From assembly GCA_029204225.1 (NCBI GenBank), contig CM055110.1, forward strand, positions 3,292,686-3,356,685: a stretch of DNA of 64,000 nucleotides, in the 5' to 3' direction. Position numbers and translations under genes: made by a program. Positions 11,259-23,200 of this stretch are shown piece by piece (the stretch's first letter is position 1; each line of letters begins with the position of its first letter). The stretch comes from Diphasiastrum complanatum (lineage: Eukaryota > Streptophyta > Lycopodiopsida > Lycopodiales > Lycopodiaceae). The notes below the pieces were generated by a model, which saw only the letters and a list, made by a program, of their open reading frames with translations, had not been told where the DNA came from and made no database searches.

Positions 11259-12689
11259 ATTCCAATATGGTTTCAAGTGACCCCAGCTCATGCCCTAAGA
11301 ATATTTTGCAAATTTCTATATCATTCCATAATGCATTATGTAGTATAGAATGATGCCATACTAGCACGATGGTTCTAAAACACCTTCTGATTCAACTAAG
11401 TCTTACACGTAGTAGTACAACCATGTCAAGATCAAAATAAATCTCAAAAAACAAGATAATGTCAGTTCCAGCTAGACATCAAGGGATGTTGACAGATTGC
11501 GAAAAGTTGAAAAGCTACTATAAAATGGTAAAAACAATTGCTCTCGTGATGCTGCAAGCTACTACAAGCATCTTAAATATCTATAAACTTCAATACCCGG
11601 CAAAAATCATATATAAAAAATTCTCTTGATGCAGTAACTAAGATGATGAAGTTGAGCTTACGATTTTGTCAATATACCCAACCTTGGATGATTCTCACCT
11701 CTTTTAACATGATATGCAAAAACATGAATTTGATATCAGTGGTAATGTTGATTTAAAAATTCTTGGTTTAGTCATTTGCAGAAATACTAGGCTACATTGA
11801 ATGTAGCTAGTTGTGCTGAACTCGTGCTAATTCATCCATTTGAATTTTGAAAGCATGTTATTTTCCATCAACTTCAAATGAACCTTAACTTTGTACCCAA
11901 AGTGTCATTTTGTGTGAATGAACCAAAACAACTCTAGAATTAAAATTGGCTTTAGTATATAAAAAAAATGCCTCGACTCAAGAGCACATGTGCATGGTGA
12001 TGTAAGGTTTATGTTCAAAAGACATGTAATGTAGTGCACAACAATATTGGCAAAGGATTCTCCAAAAAATTTGGGCACAATGCATAATGTTAAGTTATGT
12101 GGGAAGGTAGATTGAGCATTTGAAAAATAACTAATAAAAACAATTGCTAGCACTTTGGTTGGAACTTATTAAATTAGGGCTCTCTTTGAATTGTGATGAT
12201 TTCTAGAATGGTGTTTTAGCATGTATGAAGGTAACCATTTATTATAAGAATGATCTTTTCATTGTGAATAGGGAGCCTAAGCCATTTTTATGTAAGTTTA
12301 AGATGTTGTCAGCAGGTCCCCATTGTATCTTGCATGGGATAACAATTGTACTTGTGGCAAGAGAATCTAGGGTTAATACCCATTTTGCATGTGGAAAATG
12401 GACATCTAGGAGCCAACAAGCTTAAAACTAGGCTGGCATATGAATGTGTGAGTGCAGTGTAAATGTTAATAATAATTAGCATTTGAAGTGCACAAAGACC
12501 TAGGCTCAAATTATGATCTATGTAGATTGGCCATGTAACTGCCAAAGAGCATGAAACTAGCTTGGAATGTACACAAAGACCCATGCTCAAATCCTTGATT
12601 CGATTTGGCATGAAACAGGGACATTTAGAGCCCGCGAACTCCAAAACGAGCTTGACCTTTGAATATGTATGTATAGTATGAACATTGTA

Positions 12690-12965
12690 CATATTAATAG
12701 TGACAAAGAACATGATGAATAATGACATAATAAATATCCTTATTGTACATGTCCAAAATGAATAACGACATAATGATGTAACGACATAGTACACGATGAA
12801 TAACAACATTAGGTATACCATTATATTGTAGGATTCTGGTGCTAATCACTACCATCACATTATACAGAATGGATAGTGAGAATAACGACATTATGAATAT
12901 CGTTATGTTATACATGAACAGAATGAATAACGACATAATGATTTAACGTAACATAGTATAGGATG
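12690..12965. repeat. Degenerate tandem repeat with GAATAACGACATAATGA motif
   Basis: The motif recurs about six times with changes (near 12714, 12759, 12796, 12869 and 12922), separated by ATATCGTTAT and TACATG-like spacers. AT-rich, non-coding. Confidence 0.6.
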
Positions 12966-13286
12966 GATGAAGAATTCTAGTGTATGTAATGGATGGTTGT
13001 CATTTTTTGTCACAGGTATGGGGTTTTTATAATATGCCAAAATGTGCTTTTTTAATTTTTTGAATTAAATTTTTTTGCCATTCAAAATTTTAAAACAATG
13101 GAAACTAAATAATGAAAAGGATGGAATTTTAGGATTGCATTTTCAGCGAAAATAGCAAAAAAGAAGAAGGTTCCAATGAGTGTGAAGGAAGAACAACATA
13201 AATGAAAGGCTGAAGATTGATGGTGTAGATCTAACAAAAAGAAGTTGATCGAATGGCTAAGAATTGCCAACAATCCATTATATCAT

Positions 13287-13398
13287 GTAATGGCCAGAGG
13301 GGTTGGGCCAATCCTCAATATAGTCTCCAGGCCTTGGCAACCTCATGGCCAAGGCCAGGCCATCGTTTTGAGAAATGGGTCCAACCCATGGCCATTAC
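13287..13398. repeat. Foldback (MITE-like) element
   Basis: The terminal arms GTAATGGCCA (13287-13296) and TGGCCATTAC (13389-13398) are perfect inverted repeats. GGGGTTGG and CCAACCC continue the stem. A second nested hairpin uses CCAGGCCTTGGC and GGCCAAGGCCAGG. The whole 112 bp can fold on itself. No clear target duplication was found. Confidence 0.65.
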
Positions 13399-14019
13399 CT
13401 ATTACATAATGATGACAGTGAGAGTGCCAAGCAATGCACTTACCTCTTGTGCATAATGATGCCATAGAGTCAAATTGTATGTATCACCAATGAAGAAAAA
13501 ATTGATTTGCACCAATTAGGGAGGAGAATCAGTATAGACTATGGAAGAATATAGACTGTAGACTGAGTTGCTGCTGCAAGAATCACGTGATTGCATTCTT
13601 CTCCTGCTGGGCTCTGCTTTCCTTCTGTTATTATTGAATGACTGATGCGCTGAAGTACAGTTTGATCTTCATTCTTGATGATTCCCAATTAGAGCTATCA
13701 GCTATGTGATCTAGTCCTAGATGAAGCTGGTTTTAAATAGCTCAGGAATCCTGGATTCTTAGTAAGTGAATTATAGTAGGTCGGAAATCTAGTTTCTGTG
13801 ATGATTTTAGTATATTATGCTATTGATCTTGATGATAATTTTCGAAAGTGCTGTTAGTCGACTCTCAACCGTACCACACAGATTGCAGACAACAAGCTTC
13901 CACTCCACAGAAACAAAGTGTCTCCAAACTTTGAATACCAGACTACAGCTATCACCTCGACGGATTCCTCGACCTTCTTGAATGCTTGGGGATCTGAAGC
14001 TGCTTCAGAAAGACAAATC

Positions 14020-14190
14020 ATGGAAGTGCCAAGCCCTCGTAGCGTTGATTCTGGGACGGTGGTTCCGAAAGTAACTTCTTCTGGAAGTTTGCCTGCACGA
14101 GATGCTGATGGCGCAACTGACATTTCTGCTTGCAAGCCCAGCAACACCGCATTCGAGACAACCAAGGAGACTGCTCATCTGATTGGGAAT

Positions 14191-14276
<86 letters not shown>

Positions 14277-17200
14277 GCATCTCAGTTTTCCTCAGCTAAT
14301 TTGCTCAAAATCGTACCTCACTCCATTCATTATGTGGCCATTACTGGATGAAGTCTGGCAGTAGAGTCTACAGTATGAATATCATTTTCACTCCAGTCAT
14401 CCTGTTGCGCTGAAGATTTTGTTCACTTGATGTTCTCCTCCATCGAGACTACTTACATCAAAATGAACTGGTCCTCAAATTGCCCAAAGGCTTAGCTATA
14501 CATGTCTCATCGCTTAGAATGAACCAATAAGAGAACTCCATTCTAGATTAGGGATTTGCCGTGCACTCAAGTGTGAGAACACCCTTGATTACTGTATATT
14601 GTTTCAAGTTTCTCATGCTTTTCCGCTTCCAAGTTTGTTCCTGATGCTGTTGTCCATCGTCGTTTCTACTGTCGAACTACTCTGCCAAGAAATAGTTCTT
14701 AGACATACTGTGTGACTGTCTCTCATTTTGGACATATTCATATGTTCTTCCGATACTTATCTACAGATCTATAAAACTGACTTCTTTATATAGCTTTCTG
14801 ATGAAGAAAGGGGTGTAGATTCTTGGCTGCAGGTCGGTATGATTCTAGTCACATCACTCAACAGCGCTTTCGTCCTGAGCTACCCAAAGATTGTGATGGC
14901 CTACTTGGGATGGACTGCTGGAATCTTAGGACTGGTCGTGGGCGCAGCTATGTCATTGCATGCCAATATCTTGATCGCAAGTATTCATTTCACCGGGGGA
15001 AAGCGCCACATTCGATATCGAGATCTGGCCGAACACCTATACGGTAAGCTCCGATATCCTTACCTGCTCAACAGTGCAAAAACAATTCTATGAGATGAAA
15101 TACCATTGCTCGACCCATAGCTGTTGCGTGATTCTGCTTTTTTGCTCCTTTGGACTTTGTGCTTGATTATTTACGGCTGTTTTTGGTTCTTAAAGTCATC
15201 TACTCAAAAGGTAGCGGACAGCAATGCTTGCTAGTGGCTTATGTGCTTGACTTCCGAATCTGTTTTGGATCCTAACCGTCAAACGAAAGGGTACGCCACA
15301 TATATGGTAGACTTTGAAATTTTTACCAGCTTAACACTGTCTAAACACTTCCCGAGAGATGAAATACCATTGCTCTAACCATAGCTGATGGGCAATTCTG
15401 CTTCTGCACTCCTATGGCTGGCCTTTTTGCTTGATTTCCAAAGCTGTTTTTAGATCTTATACCCTCAAGCAATGCATGCCTGTGACTTTTGGGCTTGAAT
15501 TTGAAGGTTGTTCTGGAGATTGAATCCTCAAATTGAACTGGTGGGTAGACAGGAATGTTTTCCTGTGACTTTTGGGATCTTGAATCCTTAAACTGAACTG
15601 GTGGGTAGCAGCAATGCTTGCACGTGGCTTTGAACTAGATTTCCAAAACTGTTCTGAATGTTAAACCCTCAAATTGAACAATAAGGCTATAACAATGCCT
15701 GCCTGTGGCTTTTGAGGCTGATTTCCAAAGCTGTTTTTGGATCTTAAACCCTCAGATTGAACAACTGGGCAGCAGCAATACTTGCCTGTGGCTTTTGCGC
15801 TTGATCTCAAAACTGTTCTGGATCTAAAACCCAGTTCAAGGCACAAAAATGCTCGTCTGTGGCTGCTGTGTTTGATTCTCAAGCCCATTTTTGTATCTCA
15901 AACCCTGAAATTGAAGGGCTAGGCCACAACAATATCTCATGTAGAAAAACAAGGTGACCTTAGACCTTATGCAGGCCAATCAAATTCTCAAAAAACAAAA
16001 ATTGCAATTTAGAAGACTTGAAAAAACTCATTTCCAATGCTACTCACCTAGGGTTGACTACTCACCCGAGCCTTTAGCAAATGGTCACAATAGCTTTGTC
16101 TCATCCATAGAACCCACGGTTCCCAAAACCGTGGGTTCTGGGACCGTGGCAGGAACCGTACCACGGTTCCTTGAACCGCAAGGAACCGTGGTACGGTTCA
16201 CCCAAAAAATTAATTTATTAACTAATTAATTAATATCTTAATTCCCCCCCCCCCCGAAAACCCCTCATGGCTCGTTTTTTGACCCCTCTGTGTCAAAAAA
16301 ATTAATTAATTAATAATGCCACGGTTCACATGGTTCTCCCTAAAAAAAATTGTGAACCGTACGATTCTAAGAACCGTACTGGACTGTTAACGGTTCATTA
16401 ATTCTATGGACTCATCTAGGATTAATACTTGAGCTCTCAGCAAATGGCCACAATAGCTTCCTGCTATAGCCACAAAGCCAAAAAAAAAAAGAAAAGCCCA
16501 AGATCCATGTGTGAAGATCCAATCATCACCCCTACAATTTTGTTGGTACTGCACTTAAAGTACTGATATTCTAAAGTATATTTTGTGAGTCCATCCTGAT
16601 GTATTTTAGAGCTTGAAATTTGGGGATTAAATATAAACCTTGATGTGTATATTTTGTGAGTCCATCCTGATGTATTTTAGAGCTTGAAATTTGGGGATTA
16701 AATATAAACCTTGATGTGTGGGGTGAATGGGCTCTTTAGTTACCTTTCTGTTGGGTGCAATGATCATTTAGTCATGGTTCACCCTGACATACTCAAAGAG
16801 TCCAAATCAATCATTCAAAACATGATGTATTGGGAAATGGATTTCTTTGGTGAGCTTTTCCCCCAAGTTTACGTGGCTCTAAAATTAGCACAAGATCCTA
16901 AGGTTGAGCCACAAGCAAATTACTATTGAACTTGGTGAGAAGTTTACTAAAAGAAACTTCTTGCCATAATTTTATGATCATGTTAGCTAATAAATGGTCA
17001 CTACATGATCCTTTCTCAAGAAAAAGATTGACAATGAATTCAATGTGTGGTTGACATTTAAAATAGTATTTTTTGGCCCACATTTTTGGACTTTGAATAC
17101 GATGTAACATCTTTGACTTGTTAGAGTTCTCTATGGCCCACACCTTTTCACTTTCTATACTATGTAATATCATCTTCCAAATTTGTTCATGAGCCATAGC

Positions 17201-20200
17201 TATCTATGCCATTTTTTATAGACTAAAGATTGTAACCTAGATTCTCATAAGTTGTTGGCACGTTGCTTTTGAAAGCTATAATATTTATTACATTGGTTTG
17301 TTGTGAAAGGTTCCACATAATGCACCAGATCTAGCTACAACTTGTAGAGTCCTATCTTTGCACAATATATTGCACTTTTGAAATGAAGATTTAATTGCCA
17401 CACTTATCTTTTACTATTACAAGAATGGTTTTTCTAGTGACCCTCACTAGATTTGGTAAAGGTTATTTCAAAAATTAATATAGTAAGCTCGTCAAGACTC
17501 ATAACTTAAAAAATTACTCAAACTTCCAATCAAGGTCTCTAGAAAATAACTCTCTTATCTAACGGTTCAATGAAAATTAACGTACTCTTACTCGAAAAGA
17601 TCCTAACATGTGATGTGAAAAAAATTGAGGTGTCAATTTCTAAAGTTAGATATCGAAATGTGCAATATTCTTTGGTCCAACAATTAGAACAAAAGTAAAA
17701 AGTTGATATTTTCTGTGAAATCAAATTTATATAGATTACTCTTAGGCAATTAAAATATCTTTGTAGGGGATTTTTACAACAAATGGATTCTCATTTTAGT
17801 GAAAACGTTTTTATCTGGAACAAGTCGTCCTTTTGTGTCATTAGTTGTTGTTGGTGGGTGATGGAGTTCGCGTTGATGATCAAATCACTCATCCGATTTG
17901 TACCATTTGAGTACTGAGATATGAAACACGTTATTTGTATCCAATGTTGATGGCAACCCCAATCAATAAGCCATTGAGTTGATCTTTTTTGTGATATAAT
18001 GGGGACCAGTCTAAGGGTGAACAAAGTTATTTGATAGCCCTTTTGGCAACGTGATATTTTTGGTGTTCAGCCAAACTTGATTGCCTTCTTTCAATTCTCC
18101 TTCTCGTCGATGTGGGTTCACGTTGGCTACCATGCTTCATTGTGCTTTCTCTAAGAACACCTTCACTCTCCGATCTTTGTGGTGGTGCTGAAATTTAGTC
18201 TAGTTCTAGGTGAAACAAACAGATCTAGAACTTTTCCATGAACTTAGTGCCCGATCTAAACTAAACGTTTTAGGCAAGCCATGATATTTGAAGACATATT
18301 TGAAAAATAAATTTGCCACTTCTTTAGTTGTCACTAAACTCTTTGTTGGTACAAGGTGAGCTTGTTTCAGAAACTAGTCAACCATCACATAATTTGAATC
18401 AAAACCTTCGCAACGTGGTAGTTGTACAATGAAGTCCATGCTCATTGATTCCCAAGAATATGCCTAGCACTGGCAATGGCTGGAGTACTCCTATTGGGGC
18501 TAATTGTTCCACCTTCACTTGTTGACTTGTAGGGCAAGTTTGTACTTTTGTCCCTAATTTATGACGTGTCCATGAAAATTGACTTCTTCTACTCAAACTC
18601 ACATTTTTCTCTTTTGGTGTACAAGTAGTTCTTCCTCAATCATTGAAGAACTATTCTCAAATGTTCAATGTGGATTTTGAGGCTGCGAGCTTCTGTTGAA
18701 GATAAGACTACTATAAGTTGATTTTTGTTGCTCCATGAAATTGCAGCTTTACCATAACTAAATGTAAGACTATCGGTAGATCTTCTTTTTGCTTATCTGC
18801 TTTAGCATCGTGCTAGCTAGCTTCACTAGCACCACATTAAATCCTTTGACGGGTAATAATTGGCCATCAACTTGTCCAACTTTATCACCATTGTGGGTTT
18901 CTTTGAATTTCAAAAACCACTCCTTCCTTGAAGTCATGTGCTTGGATGCTCCACTGTTGATGTACCAAGTATCCTTGGCCTCCTCACTTGTCATTAGTGC
19001 AGTACTGAACAAGTTTGAGCTCTCACCTACAACATCCTTATATTTATCATCATCAAATTGATGGTGATCAACATTATTTCCCACCTACCATTTGCCTTTC
19101 CGTTGTGCTGATTCCTTTTGTTTCTTGAAGCACTCACACTCCCGATGACCAGGTTTGTTGCAATATTGACAATTTTCAGGTTTCTTCTAGCATGAATTGC
19201 TGCTTCCTTGACCTTGGCCTTGATGCCAATTACCTTGATTTGGACCATTATTTGATCATTCTTGAAATTTTTGGAATGATCCACGGTTTGAGTTTCCGCC
19301 TCTTGATTGGTCTTCCATGACCAAATCTGTTAATGTGTCCTCTAACTACGAGAGTTTGATCATATCCCCTATTGTGATGAATCAATTTCTCTTGGCATTG
19401 TTCTTCCTACAAAAGCAATCCACCTAATTTTTCATATGTTGGTAGATTCTCCCATGTGGCTATACTAGTCACAAACATCTGATGCGATTCACCAAAACTG
19501 TTCAAAATTGCACGATCATTGTACTTCACGCTCAGCTGACAGAGACAACGATAACGAAGAATAACTAACTAGTTGATTAGCATTAACTTGTCTTGTGATT
19601 CTCTGATAAACTATCTTGTAAACTCCACACAGTGGAGATAAATACGCATTTTTGATAGCCAGAGGGACGAGAAGAAGAGAGTAGAGCTGTGCATGAAAGT
19701 TTGCCAACGTGAACACAACGACTGAGGTGAGTGTTGCCAATGAGCGAGACACTGAACGACTCACTGGAAAACGTAAAACAGAAAATACAATTGTTCTCTT
19801 CTCCACCTCATCGTTTCCATCATCTTCTTGATTGATTCACTCATGATTTGTGATTTGTAGTCGCTTGCTTAGGATCCTGAAAAGAAAGACAAAATTCCAC
19901 ACCAAGCTTCTACATGGTATTAGAGCCTAGGCTAAATCAGAGCCCAGGTTATTGCTACATGATATCCGAGCAGTGATTCTCTAAGACAACACAATACAAC
20001 AATTCAGATGAGAATATCAATCAGTCTTGATGGCGAAAACTATAGAGTATGGAAATTCATTATCAAAATACTTCTGAAGGGTGAAGGCATCTGGTCGATG
20101 ACCGAACTCATAGAGATGCAGCCTCCAGAAGGAGAACCTAGGAGAGTTGAGTGGAAAAGATGAACATGCAATGGTGATCATCGTTTCGTCCATTAACAAA

Positions 20201-23200
20201 GAAATACTCATGCAGATCGAAGACTGTGAGAGTAGTCATGAAGCATGGAAAAGACTAGAGCAAAATTACAAAGTGAGAACTACCACTTCAGTGATGCACC
20301 TTCACAATCAGCTGCAATCTATGCGATGGGATGACAACAAGTTGAATTAGCATGTTGAAAAGATCAGAATGATCTTCGCTCAACTCGCTATATCTGGACA
20401 AGAGCACTAGGTCCCAGCACCACATTAGTTGATGTACTTCATGAAATCCCTACCTGTGTCATATCAGCCGTTGAGAATGCTCATACTGAGCCTACAAGAT
20501 ATGACATTCGAGAGAGCAATCAGTGTTGTTGTTGATGAGAGACTGATGAGAGACGAAGGAGAAGGAAGCAATGACCAGGAGAAGGCCCTTTTCATGAAGG
20601 AAAAGAAGAAGAACAAACCCAGGCCCAGATTCGACAAGGCAAATAAGAAGTTTTTAAGCATAGGTAGCGACAACCAACAAACATCCTCCTGTGATCATTG
20701 TCACAAGCCGGGACATGCAGCCAACAAATGCTGGTTTAACCTGACAATACCTTGCATGCACTACAAGAAAAAAGGACACTCTGCATTCGATTGCAGATTT
20801 AACCCAAAAGAAAAAACAAAGCTGACAAAGCGAATGTTGCAGAGTCGTCAAAGGATGCAGATAAAAGCGATGAGACCTTCACAATATTCAATGAAGCCTC
20901 GACAAGCTACACCGAACAAGATTCGACGTAGTTTATTAATTCAGGAGCAACCTCACACATCAGTTGCAACAAAAGAATCTTGATCAACTACAGAGAACTC
21001 GAAAACAACAGAGCAGTGATTCTAGGCTATGGGAGCCGATGAAATCATATGGCATTGTCGGATGATACAAAGCAAGGCTTGTTGCGAAAGGCTACACACA
21101 AAGGTACAACATCAATTACTTCGATACGTATTCACCAATGGTAAAAATGACAAGCATTCGACTGCTCCTTGCATATGCAACTCAATACAATTTGGAAGTT
21201 CACCAAATTGATGTAAAGGCAGCCTTTCTCCACGGAGATCTAGAGGAAAAAATCTTCATGAAGTAGCCTGAAGGATTCAAAGACCCCGACAATCGACAAT
21301 ATGTTTGTTGTTTGCAACGATGCATTTATGGTCTGAAGCAGGCATCAGGATCTTGGTATAAGAAGATCGATAGTCTTCTAAAGTCTCTAGATTACATTCC
21401 TGCACAACCAGACTATAATGTCTATATCAAGAAAGTAGGAAGAAGTTTTGTGATTCTGACTATATTTGTAGATGACTCCCTAATGATAGGAAACTCCTTG
21501 ATGCTAATCAAGGAAACGAAGAGTCAAATCTCCAAAAGTTATGAAATCACAGATCTAGGAGAAGCAACAAAATGCCTTGGGCTGGAGATTAGAAGAAATC
21601 AAATGAGAAGAGAAATGCATCTCTAAGTCAATTAGAATACGCCGAGAAAGTGTTGAAGCAGTACCGAATGATGGAGTGCAAAGAAAAAGCCACACCAATG
21701 ATAGTTGGAGCCAGACTAACAAAACATGATTTTTCGAATACTAAAACTTGATCGGTAGTCTGATGTACCTCACAATCTGTACCATCGGGTCTTCTCTGTC
21801 TATGCTTTAAGCCAATCCTCTTCGAATCCTGGCATGGCACATTGGCAAATGGAACGAATTTTGCAGTATCTGAAGGATACCCAAAACATGGGATTAATCT
21901 ACAAAGCAGACAAAGAAGGCAAAGGATTCGAGCTGCAACACTACAATGATGCAAGTTGGGCAAGATGCAAAGATGATAGCAAGTCCGTAACAGGAGGATG
22001 TTCGATTGCATGTGGAGCAGCAATCAGTAAAAGGAGAGCTCAAGGTTCAGTAAATAAAATCTGAAGACATGATTGCAGATTTGCTCACAAAGCCACTCGA
22101 CAAACCACTCTTTGTAAGGCAAAGAAAGACAATTGGATTAAATATACAAAGTTGCAAGGTTCACGAGAGAGTGTCAGAAATTGTGAACTCCTGTAACTTT
22201 GTCACGAAGGTGACGAAGCAAAGGTCAAACATATCTCGAAGGCCGAAAGAAAAGTATTCGAGATTTGGCCCAACGACCAGATGACAAAAAGACACAAAAC
22301 GAAGGAAAACAATTCGCGCTACCAACTGGCAGCTCGATGAGCATGGTGTATTGTACTTCATGCTCAGCTGAAAGAGACAACGATAACAGAGAATAACTAG
22401 CTAGTTGATTAGCATTTACTTGTCTTGTAATTCCCTGATAAACTATGTTGTAAACTCCACACAGTGGAGATATGCATTTTTGATTAACAGGAAAGATAGC
22501 CAGAGGGACGAGAAGAAGAGAGTAGAGTTGTGCATGAAAGTCTACGAACGTGCAGAACACAGGGACTAAGGTGAGCGTCAGGCCGCCGATGAACGAGACA
22601 CTGAACGACTCACTGGAAAACGTAAAACAGAAAATACAATTGTTCTCTTCTCCACCTCATCGTCTTCTTGATTGATTCGCTCATGATCTGTGATCTGTAG
22701 TCGCTTGCTTAGGATCCTGAAAAGAAAAACAAAATTCTGCACCAAACTTCTATAGTCAGTAAGACAGTCGACAATTGTCTATTTGATTCAAATTTGCATA
22801 GGCTGGAGTTGAGTGTGAGAAGGATTCGAATGCTCAATTCGATAGTTAATCTAATTGAACATTCGAGCACCTATTGATAGTCGACACTCGACACTCCTTC
22901 AATAGTTTGATCTTCCTCAATGGTTTGACTACCTTCGATAGTTTAAATTTTGAGGAGATACATGTATTCGATTCTCGTGTATTTTGTAGATTGTACGACA
23001 ATGTGAGTAAATATGTAGCAACATAGATGAATCTAGATTAACAATGGATATTGGGAGAGAAGGAATAAATCCAACAATCTTGTGGTTGACTAGTCATTGA
23101 GGAGGTAGCTAAGTAGGGAATTCTCTGAAAATACATCACTAAATTTCACTAGTAGATTTGGCACCAGTTTTGGCCGATTTTGGATAAACAATTCGAGACA

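Larger units (their letters stand above)
10755..14019. other. Intergenic region upstream of the transporter gene
   Basis: No supported gene. It holds a (CT)n microsatellite, a degenerate tandem repeat and a foldback element, listed separately. The last ~160 bases are open in frame with the transporter's first exon back to a TAG at 13855. They may be 5' UTR or the end of an upstream exon. Confidence 0.6.
19514..22754 (+). mobile_element. Internally deleted copia element (copia-2), same family as copia-1
   Basis: A left LTR remnant at about 19514-19914 lacks its first ~180 bases. It is followed by a primer site (TGGTATTAGAGCC at 19915), gag, then RT, a partial RNase H, and a full right LTR at 22172-22754. 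Protease, integrase and the RT start are missing: gag sequence runs into the SDGTVGCYK-type RT region at about 21025-21050. The left end is truncated, so a target duplication cannot be tested. The last LTR bases read TATA instead of TACA. Confidence 0.9.

Noticed and set aside
11066-11353. Open frame over a (CT)n tract
   Set aside because: It is a Leu-Ser run made by the microsatellite, without a domain, and starts far from any gene signal.
12309-12821. Minus-strand 170-codon open frame
   Set aside because: Low-complexity, Ile/Tyr/Met-rich translation of AT-rich DNA that overlaps a degenerate tandem repeat. No domain or splice context.
14005-14280. Minus-strand frames with Cys-Val and Arg-Glu runs
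   Set aside because: Shadows of the (TC)(AC) microsatellite and antisense to transporter exon 1.
15661-15888. Minus-strand open frame in transporter intron 2
   Set aside because: It is a translation of the minisatellite; the repeat units themselves explain the openness.
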